A stretch of 64,000 nucleotides of DNA from the NCBI RefSeq assembly GCF_000058485.1, contig NC_008278.1:3466962-3530961 (forward strand), in the 5' to 3' direction. The translations under genes were made by a program, and so were the position numbers. This stretch comes from Frankia alni ACN14a. GTDB lineage: Bacteria > Actinomycetota > Actinomycetes > Frankiales > Frankiaceae. How positions within the stretch are numbered: position 1 is the first letter of the stretch; each line of letters opens with the position of its first letter. Below are positions 10,423 through 20,400 of the stretch, one piece after another. Below the pieces are notes generated by a model. That model searched no databases. It had not been told where the DNA came from and worked only from the letters and a program-made list of their open reading frames with translations.

Positions 10423-11090
10423 CGACCGACTCGACGGCGATCGACCCGACGGCGATCGACCAGGTAACGGGAACGACCGGCGACGTCGACCTGGACAACG
10501 GCGACGGCAGGGTGCCCGCACCGGCCGTGGACGCCGTGGTCGCGGTGCTCGGCGCCCACGTGCTGGAGCTGGCCGTGCGGGCACGGGTCGCGCCGAGCCA
10601 CGTGCGCGTGTCGGCCGGCAACGTCAGCGTCGAGATGGGCTGGACGAGCACGGGCGCGGGGTTCGTGGAAGCACCGGTCCCGTCCGCGCGGACCCGCTGG
10701 GCCGCGCCCTCCGCCCCCGTGGCACCGGCAGCACCCGCGGCGGTGCCTGCCGCCCAGGCGGCGGTGCCCGCCGCCCCGGCCGTGGCTGCGCAGCCCAGTG
10801 AGCTGGCGGCGCCCGAGGAGGCCGGGACGTTCCCGCTGGGCTCCCCGTCGGTCGGCATGTTCTACCGCGCGCCGGAACCCGGCAAGCCGCCGTTCGTCGC
10901 CGAGGGCGACGCGGTGCGGGCCGGTCAGCAGGTCGCGATCGTCGAGGCGATGAAACTGATGATCCCGATCGAGGCGGAGCGGGCCGGGCGGGTCGTGCGG
11001 ATCCTCGTGGAGGACGCCACCGCCATCGAGCACGGGCAGCCGCTGTTCCTGCTCGCGCCGCTGGACCAGGCCCCGAACGGGAGCCGTTGA
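10419..11090 (+). CDS. accB: Biotin carboxyl carrier protein of acetyl-CoA carboxylase
   Basis: 223 residues. It carries biotin between biotin carboxylase and carboxyltransferase. The biotinyl domain is at the C-terminus with the canonical EAMKLM motif; the biotinylated lysine is residue 179. The N-terminus begins with a TAID-type repeat like that of the carboxyltransferase, then a folded segment (about 35-85) and an Ala/Pro/Val linker, the usual AccB plan. The start is the ATG of an ATGA overlap with the upstream stop. Only one biotinyl domain and no ATP-grasp domain are present, so this is a separate subunit and not an AccA3-type fusion. Confidence 0.93.
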   Translation: MTTDSTAIDPTAIDQVTGTTGDVDLDNGDGRVPAPAVDAVVAVLGAHVLELAVRARVAPSHVRVSAGNVSVEMGWTSTGAGFVEAPVPSARTRWAAPSAPVAPAAPAAVPAAQAAVPAAPAVAAQPSELAAPEEAGTFPLGSPSVGMFYRAPEPGKPPFVAEGDAVRAGQQVAIVEAMKLMIPIEAERAGRVVRILVEDATAIEHGQPLFLLAPLDQAPNGSR

Positions 11091-12460
11091 TGTTCACGAG
11101 CGTGCTGGTGGCCAACCGGGGCGAGATCGCGCTGCGGGTCGTGCGTACCTGCCGCGAGCTCGGCATCCGCACGATCGTCGCGCACTCGGCCGCCGACCGG
11201 GACTCCGCGGCCGTCCGGCTGGCCGACGAGTCGGTGCAGGTCGGCCCCGGTCCGGCGAAGCGCAGCTACCTCAACATCCCGGCGGTGGTGGAGGCCGCCC
11301 GGACCCGCGGCGCCGAGGCCATCCATCCGGGCTACGGCTTCCTGTCGGAGAACCCGGAGTTCGCCGAGGTCTGCGAGGACGAGGGGATCGTCTTCATCGG
11401 GCCGCCGGCCGACGTCATGGCCCGACTGGGGGACAAGGCCGTCGCCCGAGGGATCATGCGCGACGCCGGCCTGCCGCTGCTGCCGGGCAGCCGCGATGCC
11501 CTCGACGGCCCGGACGCCGCCCTCGCGCTCGCCGGCGACATCGGCTACCCGCTGATCCTCAAGGCCGTCGCCGGCGGCGGCGGTCGTGGCATGCGCGTCG
11601 TCCACGACCGCGCGGACCTGCCCGCCGCCTACGCCGAGACCCGGGCGGCGGCGCTGGCGGTGTTCGGCGACGGCCGGCTCTACCTGGAGCGCTACCTCGA
11701 ATCCGCCCGCCACGTCGAGATCCAGGTGCTGTGCGACAGCTATGGCAACGGCGTCCACCTGGGTGCCCGCGACTGCTCGCTGCAGCGGCGCCACCAGAAG
11801 CTCGTCGAGGAGTCCCCGGCGCCCGGGGTGGACCCCGACGGCGTCGCCGAGCTGGGGGAGGCGGCGGTGCGCGCGGTGCTCGCCGCCGGCTACGTCGGCG
11901 CCGGCACCGTGGAGTTCCTCTACGACCCGGCGCGCGGGGCCTACTACTTCATGGAGGTCAACTGCCGGCTGCAGGTCGAGCATCCGGTCACCGAGATGGT
12001 CACCGGCCTCGACCTGGTCGCGGAGCAGCTCCGGGTCGCGGCGGGCGAGGAGCTCGGCTACACGCAGTCCGCCGTCACCGCCCGCGGCGTGGCGATCGAA
12101 TGCCGGGTGAACGCCGAGGATCCCACCCGGGACTTCCGCCCCACCCCGGGGCTCGTCACCGAACTGGACCTGCCCGGCGGCCCGTTCGTCCGCGTCGACA
12201 CCCACCTGAGGGCCGGCTACCGGATCCCGCCGCTGTACGACTCGCTGCTGGCCAAGGTCGTCGTCTGGGCGCCGGACCGCGACGGCGCCATCGCCCGGAT
12301 GCGGCGCGCGCTCGCCGAGACCCGCGTCGTGGGCGCCGGCGTGGCGACGACAGCGGGTTTCCTCGCCGACGCGCTCGACCACCCGCGCTTCCGCGCGGCC
12401 GAGCACGACACCTCGCTCGCCGCGACCCTCCTCGCCCCGGCCGAGTCCCGAGTGGCCTAG
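11090..12460 (+). CDS. accC: Biotin carboxylase subunit of acetyl-CoA carboxylase
   Basis: 456 residues, the normal length for AccC. It carboxylates biotin on AccB using ATP and bicarbonate. The N-terminal fold opens with VLVANRGEIALRV; the ATP-grasp glycine loop is GGGGRGMRVV; the metal/active-site segment is MEVNCRLQVEHPVTEM, where most AccC have MEMNTRLQVEHP, so a Cys replaces the usual Thr. The ATG overlaps the last base of the accB stop (TGATG); a TTG one codon earlier is possible. It is the last gene of the operon: a short gap holding a palindrome follows, and the next gene is convergent. Confidence 0.93.
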   Translation: MFTSVLVANRGEIALRVVRTCRELGIRTIVAHSAADRDSAAVRLADESVQVGPGPAKRSYLNIPAVVEAARTRGAEAIHPGYGFLSENPEFAEVCEDEGIVFIGPPADVMARLGDKAVARGIMRDAGLPLLPGSRDALDGPDAALALAGDIGYPLILKAVAGGGGRGMRVVHDRADLPAAYAETRAAALAVFGDGRLYLERYLESARHVEIQVLCDSYGNGVHLGARDCSLQRRHQKLVEESPAPGVDPDGVAELGEAAVRAVLAAGYVGAGTVEFLYDPARGAYYFMEVNCRLQVEHPVTEMVTGLDLVAEQLRVAAGEELGYTQSAVTARGVAIECRVNAEDPTRDFRPTPGLVTELDLPGGPFVRVDTHLRAGYRIPPLYDSLLAKVVVWAPDRDGAIARMRRALAETRVVGAGVATTAGFLADALDHPRFRAAEHDTSLAATLLAPAESRVA

Positions 12461-12495
12461 CCGGAACCGGTGGTGCAGAGGCCCTTCGGTTCCAC

Positions 12496-12509
12496 GGTTC
12501 CGCGGAACC
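12496..12509. repeat. Dispersed palindrome GGTTCCGCGGAACC between convergent genes
   Basis: Perfect copy in the 67-bp gap between accC and the convergent HNH gene, with half-sites (CGGTTCC, CCGCGGTTCG) on both sides. It could fold as a hairpin and end transcription from either side, but there is no T run. Confidence 0.85.
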
Positions 12510-12527
12510 GGCCCCGCGGTTCGCTCC

Positions 12528-13997
12528 TCAGGGGTTGAGGAGGGCGTGGATGGAGTCGAGGAGGCTGAGTCGGCCGCCGTCCTCGGTGTGGATGGCGGTG
12601 GCGGTGACGTGGCGGGTGGCGCGGGCGAGCATGGTGGCGGGTTCGGGGCCGGGGAGGATGGGTGGGCCGTCGGTGAGGGCGCGGCCGTCGGGGATCCGGG
12701 CGGTGACGGTGCCGTCCGGGGTGCGGTCGAGGTGGATGTGCTCGTCGTGGATGGCGTGGTGGTGGGCCGTGCAGAGCAGGAGTAGCCGGTCGATGTCGGT
12801 GTCGCCTCCCTCGACCCAGTCGGTCAGATGGTGTGTCTGGAGCCAGCGGGTGTGTCCGCAGCCGGGGTACTGGCAGCGGCCCTGGTCGCGGGCGTACACG
12901 GCGTCGCGGAGTCGGGGGCCGGGGTGGCGCTGGCGGCGGCCGAGATGCAGGGGGTTGCCGTCGGGGTCGGTGAGCAATGCGCGGATCATCCCGTCGCAGC
13001 CGAGCCGTTGCACGACCTGCGGGGACAGTCCGATCCCGCCGTCAACCCCGGCCCAGGCTCCGATCCCGATCAGTGGTGTCGCCGGCAGCCCGGCGGCGTC
13101 GCCCGCAGTACGGTCGTTCACGTCCGGGGCACTGGCATCGCCCTCCACGCCGGGCTGGGCGTTGCTGTCGGGGCGGGTGGTGAGGTGCACCGTGAGGGTG
13201 TGGCCGGGAGTCGTCAGGCCGGGCGCGGGCCGATCGAGGAAGCCCTCGGCCAGGGCGACCAGCGCATCGGCATCCCGCTGCCGGTCCCGCGACGTGGTCA
13301 CCCTCTCTCCGTCCGCGGGCAGTGCCTCCACCCCGGCCCCGTCCGCCTCGCCATCGCCTGCCGCCCTGTCGCCTGCCGCCCTGTCGCCTGCCGCACCACC
13401 ACCGCCGCCGGCCGCGTCGTCGTTCGTCCTGGTGCCCGCAGGGGGAGGGGTGGTGTCCTCGAGGCTTGCCCGGGCCGCGTCCAGTGCCGCGATCAGCCGG
13501 GCACCCTCCTCGGGAGAGATCTGGCCCGCGCTGCAGAAACGGGCGTGGGTCAACCAGGTCTGCTCGGTCGCCGGCTCCGCGACCCGGGTCACCGCCCGCA
13601 CCTTGGAGTACGACAGCGTGCCGGCGGCGAACGCGGCACGAAGGGCGGGGAGACGCTCCAACGCGTGCGCGGTGGCCAGATGCTCCCGTGCGGTCCGCAG
13701 ACCGAGCCCGCACCGCCAGGCCAGCCAGCGCGCGCACGACCCCATGCCGATCCCGGACCAGCCCTCCCGCCGGTCGAACGCCGCCAACGCCGTCAGCCAA
13801 CCGCAGGTCGCCGCCGCGATCCGCCCCGCCCAGCGGCAGATCACCTCCTCCACCTCCCCCAACGGGGCCGTCTCGACGTCCACCTCCAGAACGGGCGGGA
13901 AGGTCGAGGACTTCGGAGCAGGAGCTGCCGCTGTTGCCATCATCATGATCACCGGGCCAGGGGTGTCGTCGATCATCGGACCGGGCCATCGTCCCAC
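12528..13997 (-). CDS. DUF222 / HNH endonuclease-like protein (13E12 family)
   Basis: 489 residues. The N-terminal half is the helical DUF222 domain (core RWLAWRCGLGLRTAREHL). A Gly/Ala/Asp-rich variable insert (about 215-255) follows, then a C-terminal HNH domain with CQYPGCGHTRWLQTHH, a CTAHHHAIHDE finger and the expected metal-binding histidines (about 390-440). This family is multicopy in many actinobacteria; its function is unknown, and mobility or nuclease activity is only inferred. The start is uncertain: GTG at 13997 gives the full length, but internal ATGs near 13974 and 13945 are possible. Confidence 0.85.
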   Translation of the reverse strand: MGRWPGPMIDDTPGPVIMMMATAAAPAPKSSTFPPVLEVDVETAPLGEVEEVICRWAGRIAAATCGWLTALAAFDRREGWSGIGMGSCARWLAWRCGLGLRTAREHLATAHALERLPALRAAFAAGTLSYSKVRAVTRVAEPATEQTWLTHARFCSAGQISPEEGARLIAALDAARASLEDTTPPPAGTRTNDDAAGGGGGAAGDRAAGDRAAGDGEADGAGVEALPADGERVTTSRDRQRDADALVALAEGFLDRPAPGLTTPGHTLTVHLTTRPDSNAQPGVEGDASAPDVNDRTAGDAAGLPATPLIGIGAWAGVDGGIGLSPQVVQRLGCDGMIRALLTDPDGNPLHLGRRQRHPGPRLRDAVYARDQGRCQYPGCGHTRWLQTHHLTDWVEGGDTDIDRLLLLCTAHHHAIHDEHIHLDRTPDGTVTARIPDGRALTDGPPILPGPEPATMLARATRHVTATAIHTEDGGRLSLLDSIHALLNP

Positions 13998-14047
13998 CCG
14001 CCACCGACAGAAAACCCATCATGATCCACAGAGTCGCGTGATCCGTT

Positions 14048-14098
14048 GCGCGGCATGGTTCACAGCGCGGCATGGTTCACAGCGCGGCATGGTTCACA
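14048..14098. repeat. Three perfect 17-bp direct repeats upstream of the DUF222 gene
   Basis: Three head-to-tail copies of GCGCGGCATGGTTCACA lie about 50 bp upstream of the DUF222/HNH start. They could be operator sites or a simple minisatellite; nothing distinguishes these. Confidence 0.9.
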
Positions 14099-14209
14099 GC
14101 GCCGCGTCGGCTCAGAGTGACGAGCGTGCTGCCCGCGCCTGAGCGAGGTTCACGGCGACAGCCCGGTGGGTCACCAGCGCGCGTCGCCGCCCGCGTGAGG
14201 ACGACGTGG

Positions 14210-14563
14210 TCAGGTGGGCTGCCACAGCTCGATCCGGTTGCCCGCCGGGTCGGTGACCCAGCCGAAGCGACCGACGCCCGCCATGTCCTGCGTCTGCGCG
14301 GCCACGTCGGCACCCTTGGCGCGAAGCTGCGCGAGCATCGCGTCCAGGTCGCGGACCCGGAAGTTGAGCATGGTCTGCTGGTTGCGGGACCCGAAGTAGT
14401 CGGTGTCGGGCTCGAACGTCGCGAACACCGTCGGCCCGGCCGTCTGGTGCCACAGGCCGTTGTCGTCGGCGTCCAGGCCCAGGCAGTCGCGGTACCACGC
14501 ACTCAGGGCCGCCGGGTCGACGGCCCGCAGGAAGTAGCCACCGATGCCTTGCACACGTTCCAT
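14210..14563 (-). CDS. VOC/glyoxalase-family protein
   Basis: 117 residues with the beta-alpha-beta-beta-beta pattern of the vicinal oxygen chelate family. It opens IGGYFLRAVDPAALSAWY, contains MLNFRVRDLDAMLAQL, and ends GWVTDPAGNRIELWQP, the typical C-terminal strand with its metal-ligand Glu. The ATG at 14563 follows a GGGAGGA ribosome site by a few bases; an upstream in-frame extension lacks conserved sequence and runs through a palindrome, so it was not used. Substrate unknown; the role may be glyoxalase, dioxygenase-like or antibiotic binding. Confidence 0.8.
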   Translation of the reverse strand: MERVQGIGGYFLRAVDPAALSAWYRDCLGLDADDNGLWHQTAGPTVFATFEPDTDYFGSRNQQTMLNFRVRDLDAMLAQLRAKGADVAAQTQDMAGVGRFGWVTDPAGNRIELWQPT

Positions 14564-14690
14564 GCCGCCATCCTCCCAGGACGGCGCTCGGTCCGGCTGG
14601 CACCACACCATCGCTCGCCTCGCCCCCGTCCTGATCGCGGGGAAGTCGTGAGGACCGGGCTCCGGAGGCAGAAGCCCCTGCAGCGATCGC

Positions 14691-14704
14691 GGTTCCGCGG
14701 AACC
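14691..14704. repeat. Dispersed palindrome GGTTCCGCGGAACC
   Basis: Perfect copy, 16 bp with flanking C/G. It lies in the 234-bp gap between the VOC gene and the last ABC-permease gene, followed by a short GGACGT-type repeat. Confidence 0.85.
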
Positions 14705-14797
14705 GCCCCCGGGAACGGCGGACGCGAAGGCGGACGTGGACGTGGACGTGCCGCGCGGGGTGGGAGTCGGGTTCCCGCCCCCGCGCGGCACGGGTCC

Positions 14798-15745
14798 TCA
14801 GCGCAGGCCGGAGCGGACGAAGCCGCTGACGACGTGGCGCTGCAGCAGTAGGTAGATCACGAAGATGGGCAGGCAGGCCAGGCCGGCGGTCGCGGTCAGC
14901 GGGCCCCAGTCGTCGCCCTCGGTGGCGCTCATGAAGCTGCGGATGCCGAGCTGTAGCACGTCGTTGTGCCGCTGCAGGACCAGCGCCGGCCAGAAGTACT
15001 CGTTCCAGGAGTTGACGAGCAGCAGGATGCCCAACGCCGCCAGGGCCGCGCGCAGGTTCGGCACGACCACCATCCACAGCGTCGACCAGGACGACCGGCC
15101 GTCCATCCGCGCGGCCTCCAGCAGCTCCTTGGGGAAGCTGTCGAGGTGCTGGCGTAGCAGCAGCACGCCGAGCCCGGAGACGATGTTCGGGACGATCACC
15201 CCGGACAGCGTGTTCAGCAGCCCGAGCTGGTGCAGCAGCACGTAGTTCGGCAGCATGGCGACCTGGAACGGCACCAGCCAGCTGCCGACGAACGCCAGGT
15301 AGAGCACCCGCTTGAGCGGGAAGTTCCAGGCGGCGAAGGCGTAGGCGGCGAGCAGGCTGGTCAGGAGCTGGCCGAGCGCCGTGAGCACCGCGACGACGGT
15401 GGTGTTGACCAGCAGCCGCAGGACGTCGACCTCGTCGATCGCCGTGCGGTAGCTGTCGACGGACAGTGGCCACGGCAGCGGGGTGACCTCGTAGACGTCG
15501 TTCGGTCGCCGCAGCGACGTCGCGTACAGCCAGTAGATCGGGAACACGCAGGCCAGGCCCAGCAGGGCCAGCGTGAGATGACCGACGACGACGCGCGTCC
15601 TCGACCGGCCCCCCGGCATCTGCGGAGCGTCGAAGTTGGTCACCGGCGCGCCGCCCGGCGCGGGAACGCCGGCTCCCGCGCCGGCGCCGCCGGCGCCCTC
15701 GGGCGGCGCCGGTTCGGACACCGACGGTTCGGTGGCGAGTGTCAC
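14798..15745 (-). CDS. ABC transporter permease, MalG/UgpE type
   Basis: 315 residues. It is the second membrane subunit of a carbohydrate- or glycerophosphodiester-type importer. An Ala/Pro/Gly-rich cytoplasmic N-terminus is followed by six membrane segments, and the EAA loop that contacts the ATPase reads EAARMDGRSSW (about residues 185-195). I chose GTG 15745, which has a GAGAGG ribosome site six bases upstream; GTG 15778 would add 11 residues but overlaps the previous gene and has no ribosome site. It is the last gene of a five-gene operon. Confidence 0.9.
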   Translation of the reverse strand: MTLATEPSVSEPAPPEGAGGAGAGAGVPAPGGAPVTNFDAPQMPGGRSRTRVVVGHLTLALLGLACVFPIYWLYATSLRRPNDVYEVTPLPWPLSVDSYRTAIDEVDVLRLLVNTTVVAVLTALGQLLTSLLAAYAFAAWNFPLKRVLYLAFVGSWLVPFQVAMLPNYVLLHQLGLLNTLSGVIVPNIVSGLGVLLLRQHLDSFPKELLEAARMDGRSSWSTLWMVVVPNLRAALAALGILLLVNSWNEYFWPALVLQRHNDVLQLGIRSFMSATEGDDWGPLTATAGLACLPIFVIYLLLQRHVVSGFVRSGLR

Positions 15746-15755
15746 GGGCGCCCTC

Positions 15756-16724
15756 TCAGTCGTCGTGGATGGTGACACGCTCGGAGATCCACAGCAGCAC
15801 CGCCGCCACCAGCCCGAACCCGAGGAAGAACACCACTCCGGCCGCCGAGGCGAGGCCGGCGTCGAAGCTCTGGATGCCGTACTCCCAGAGCAGGTAGTAG
15901 ACGTTGGTGGTGGCGTCGACCGGACCGCCCTGGGTGAGGGTGTCGATCAGCGGGAACGTCCACTGCGGCGCGAACAGCAGCACCGTGGACAGCAGCAGGA
16001 ACATCAGCGTCGGGGACAGCAGCGGCAGCGTCAGCCAGCGGGTGATCTGCCAGCGCGACGCCCCGTCGACGGAGGCGGCCTCCGCGTAGTCGCCGTTGAT
16101 CGAGGCGAGGCCGGCGGCGACCACGACCACGGCGAACCCGAGGACGTGCCAGCCGGTGATGCCGGTGATCGCGATCAGGGCGGGCCACCGTTCGTGGAAC
16201 CAGTTCACCGACGAGCCCGTCGCCCGGTTCACCGCCCCGGTGCGCGGGCTGAGCAGCCACTGCCAGACCGCGGCGCTCGCCACCGGCGCGACCAGGAACG
16301 GCAGGAAGATCAGCGCCTGGTAGACGCTGCGCGCCCGGCCCCGCACCTCGCGGGAGAGCAGCCCCACCACGACCGGGATGACGATCGTGAACGGCAGCAG
16401 GCCGATGATCATCAACAGGGTGCGCCAGACTGATCCGCCCAGCTCGGGCAGGGTGAACAGGCGGTGGTAGTTGTGCCAGCCGACCGGGGTCGCGGGCTGC
16501 GTCGGCGACAGGTTCCAGGAGTAGAACGAGTAGTTCGCCGTCTCCACCAACGGGCGGTAGATCCAGACGATCAGCATGCCCAACGCCGGGACGAGGTACA
16601 GGTAGGGCACGACGCCGCGGCCGAGGCGGCGGGTCAGGCGCCGGGCGGTCCGGCGCCGGCCCCCGGCCGCTGCCGGCGCCACCATCGGCGCCGGCAGCGT
16701 GGGGGGAGCGACTTCGACGAACAT
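15756..16724 (-). CDS. ABC transporter permease, MalF/UgpA type
   Basis: 322 residues with six predicted membrane segments. A basic N-terminal stretch (RRLTRRLGR) precedes the first, and the EAA motif YAEAASVDGASRWQ is in the last cytoplasmic loop. It pairs with the downstream permease. The ATG at 16724 lies five bases from the end of the phosphodiesterase gene. The family imports sugars, glycerol-3-phosphate or related polyols; the neighbouring phosphodiesterase makes glycerophosphodiesters a reasonable guess. Confidence 0.9.
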   Translation of the reverse strand: MFVEVAPPTLPAPMVAPAAAGGRRRTARRLTRRLGRGVVPYLYLVPALGMLIVWIYRPLVETANYSFYSWNLSPTQPATPVGWHNYHRLFTLPELGGSVWRTLLMIIGLLPFTIVIPVVVGLLSREVRGRARSVYQALIFLPFLVAPVASAAVWQWLLSPRTGAVNRATGSSVNWFHERWPALIAITGITGWHVLGFAVVVVAAGLASINGDYAEAASVDGASRWQITRWLTLPLLSPTLMFLLLSTVLLFAPQWTFPLIDTLTQGGPVDATTNVYYLLWEYGIQSFDAGLASAAGVVFFLGFGLVAAVLLWISERVTIHDD

Positions 16725-16729
16725 CCCGC

Positions 16730-17635
16730 TCAGCCCGGGGTGGACTGCGGGGTGAGGCTGCGGATGAACTCCAGCCTCTCGGCCCGGTCGTTGTCGTAGA
16801 CCTGACCGGCGGGAGACAGCGGGATCGCGGTGGCGACGAACTGGCCGTCGATCAGGTCGATCCGGCTGAAACCGCCGCCGAGCAGGCCCCGCAGCCGACC
16901 GTCGGGCGGCAGCGGGTCGGTGTCGTAGGCGAGGGCGGGGCTGACCCAGACGGGGATGCCGGCGAGCGCGCCGGCGCCGGCGTGGTGGGCGTGCCCGCTG
17001 AGGATCATCTGGACGTCGGTGCCGGCGACGACGTCGGCGAGCCGCTCGGCGGCGGCGAGCCGCAGCAGGTGGACGGTCGGCACCGGCGAGGGCAGCGGCG
17101 GGTGGTGGACGATCAGCAGGGTCCCGCGGGGCGCCGGGGTGGCCAGCACGTCGGCCAGCCAGGCGAGCTGGGCGTCGGTGAGCCAGCCGTCGTGGCGGCC
17201 CGGCGTGGTGGAGTCGAGGGCGACCAGGCGCAGGCCGTCGACCAGGTGAACGCTGTCGCAGGGATGGTCGGTCGACCACTCGCCGGCCTGTCCGTCGAGG
17301 CCGACGGGCACGCCGGCGCCGCCCAGCAGCTCGGCGCGGAAGGCCAGCCGCTCGTCGTGGTTGCCCATCGCGTAGACGACGGGCGCGTCGAACGTGGCCG
17401 CCAGCGGGTCGATGATCTGGCGCAGCCGCCGGTAGGAGGCGGGGGAGCCGTCGTCGGCGAGGTCGCCGGTGAGCAGGATCCCAGCGACCGGACCGGTCGA
17501 GGACGCCACCGTCGCGGCGACCGTCTCCAGCAGGGCGAAGGTGTCCACGCGGTCGTGCATCAGCTGGCCGGCTGGCAGCAGGTGGGTGTCGCTCACCTGG
17601 ATCAGGGTCAGCTCGGCCGGTCCGGTCGTGGTCAT
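16730..17635 (-). CDS. Class III phosphodiesterase (CpdA/GpdQ-like metallophosphoesterase)
   Basis: 301 residues containing all metallophosphoesterase motifs in order: DTH near residue 16, GDLADDG, GNHDE, and GHAHHAG near the C-terminal third, which together bind two metal ions. The family includes cAMP phosphodiesterase CpdA and the glycerophosphodiesterase GpdQ. It lies between the binding-protein and permease genes with gaps of four and five bases, so it is almost certainly cotranscribed with them. That placement favours processing of an imported phosphodiester over general cAMP turnover (inference). No signal peptide is visible, so it acts in the cytoplasm. Confidence 0.87.
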   Translation of the reverse strand: MTTTGPAELTLIQVSDTHLLPAGQLMHDRVDTFALLETVAATVASSTGPVAGILLTGDLADDGSPASYRRLRQIIDPLAATFDAPVVYAMGNHDERLAFRAELLGGAGVPVGLDGQAGEWSTDHPCDSVHLVDGLRLVALDSTTPGRHDGWLTDAQLAWLADVLATPAPRGTLLIVHHPPLPSPVPTVHLLRLAAAERLADVVAGTDVQMILSGHAHHAGAGALAGIPVWVSPALAYDTDPLPPDGRLRGLLGGGFSRIDLIDGQFVATAIPLSPAGQVYDNDRAERLEFIRSLTPQSTPG

Positions 17636-17639
17636 CGGA

Positions 17640-19034
17640 TTACGCCTTCGGTAGCAGTGCCGTGCCCTGCTTCTGGGCGGCGGTCAGGGTCGACTGCGCA
17701 TCCGCGCCCTGGTAGACGATCTTCTCGACCGCCTCCATCATCCCGTCACGGACCTGGATGTAGTTGACGCCGGGAATCGAGATCCACGGCTCCATCCGGT
17801 CGAGCTGAGCGATGTTCGGCACGACCAGCGGGTTGGCCTTGGCCCAGTCGGCGAGGCCGTTCGGGTCATCGACGAGGCCGGTCCGCAGCGGCAGGTAGCC
17901 GATCTTGGTGGAGATCGTCTTGTAGGCGTCCTCGCTGGTCAGGAACTTGATCAGCTCCCAGCCGGCGCGCTGCTTGGCCGGGTCGTTGGAGAGCACGAAC
18001 AGCGACGCGCCGGAGTTCGTCGGGACGGTCGGCTTCGCCCCGAAGCTCGGCATCTCCGCGGCGCGCAGGTCCCACTTGCCCTTCGCGCCCTTGACGAACG
18101 TGCCCTGGACGGAGCTGGTCTCCAGGATCATGCCGACGTTGCCGGCGGCGAAGCTCGTGTAGGCCTCCTTCTGGCCGAGTACGGGGGTCAGACCGTCCTT
18201 GACCAGGCCCTGGGCCATCTGGACCGCCTGGACGGCGGGGGGCTGCGCGTAGGTCAGGGTGGTGCGGTTCTCCGAGATCACCCGTCCGCCGTTGGAGCGC
18301 ACCAGGCTCTGGAAGCACCAGTCCTTGGCGATCTTCGTGAGGCAGTCGAGGTACACACCGTCGTGGTCGGTCTTGTCGACGATCGCCTTGGCGTCCGCGC
18401 GCGCCTCGTCCCACGTCTTCGGCGGCTTCGCCGGGTCGAGCCCGGCCTGCTGGAAGATGGAGGCGTTGTAGTACAGCACCGGGGTGGAGAAGACGAACGG
18501 CACGCCGTAGGTCTTGCCGTCCCAGTCACCGAGGGTCCGCGCGGTCTTGGCGTACGGGTACTTGGCGCCGTCGAAGTTCGCCTGGACGGCGTCCTTGCCG
18601 ACGAGGTCGTCCAGCGACTTCACCTTCAGGGAGTGGATGGCGAAGTCGAGGTCGCTGAAGCCGAGCTGGACGACGTCCGGCGGCGAGCCGGCGGCGATCT
18701 GGCTCTGCAGGCTCGACACCGTGTCGGTGGCCGGGTTCGGGCTGGAACCCTGCGGCTTCTGCGCGGTGACGTGGATGTTCGGGTGCGCCTTCTCGAACTT
18801 GCCGATCAGCTCGTTGAAGGTGTCGGTCCAGGCGCCGGCCTGACCGAAGTTGTAGCTCTCGAAGACGATGGAGACCTTCTGGTCCTTGCCGAGCTCGGGG
18901 ATCTTGCTGGTGGCCTTCGGTGCCACGTCGTCGCCACCGCCGCCGGGCGAGCCGCAGGCGGCCAGGACGGACAGAGCGGTGGCGGCCGACAGGGCCACCA
19001 GGGAGAACGATCTCCGGGCGAACGGTCTTTTCAC
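17640..19034 (-). CDS. Extracellular solute-binding lipoprotein (family 1, UgpB-like)
   Basis: 464 residues. The N-terminus has a basic start (KRPFARRSF), a hydrophobic stretch and the lipobox LAAC near residue 26, so it is exported and lipid-anchored. The mature part has the family 1 binding-protein pattern, including a segment like SFAAGNVGMILE and a late WELIKFLTS. It delivers the substrate to the two permeases encoded downstream. GTG start with GAGGAG seven bases upstream; TAA stop. A 93-bp gap separates it from the ATPase gene, so an additional promoter is possible. Confidence 0.9.
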   Translation of the reverse strand: MKRPFARRSFSLVALSAATALSVLAACGSPGGGGDDVAPKATSKIPELGKDQKVSIVFESYNFGQAGAWTDTFNELIGKFEKAHPNIHVTAQKPQGSSPNPATDTVSSLQSQIAAGSPPDVVQLGFSDLDFAIHSLKVKSLDDLVGKDAVQANFDGAKYPYAKTARTLGDWDGKTYGVPFVFSTPVLYYNASIFQQAGLDPAKPPKTWDEARADAKAIVDKTDHDGVYLDCLTKIAKDWCFQSLVRSNGGRVISENRTTLTYAQPPAVQAVQMAQGLVKDGLTPVLGQKEAYTSFAAGNVGMILETSSVQGTFVKGAKGKWDLRAAEMPSFGAKPTVPTNSGASLFVLSNDPAKQRAGWELIKFLTSEDAYKTISTKIGYLPLRTGLVDDPNGLADWAKANPLVVPNIAQLDRMEPWISIPGVNYIQVRDGMMEAVEKIVYQGADAQSTLTAAQKQGTALLPKA

Positions 19035-19127
19035 GTGCTGCTCCTCGGCGAGGTGACGGTGCGAGCGGGTGAGCTGTGGTGGGCGCCCGGCGATGCGCGG
19101 GGCCGGTGGCGTGCGAGACGGGTGACG

Positions 19128-20321
<1,194 letters not shown>

Positions 20322-20400
20322 TGGTTCCCCCCTCGGATCCGGCGGCATCTGCCAAACAAGCTGTTCTATGTCCCTGCGCGCGCCGGGGCCGGACCAGTGC

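Noticed and set aside
14564-14791. N-terminal extension of the VOC protein
   Set aside because: The extension would translate through the palindrome and is Pro/Thr/Arg-rich; the internal ATG has a good ribosome site and starts the conserved fold.
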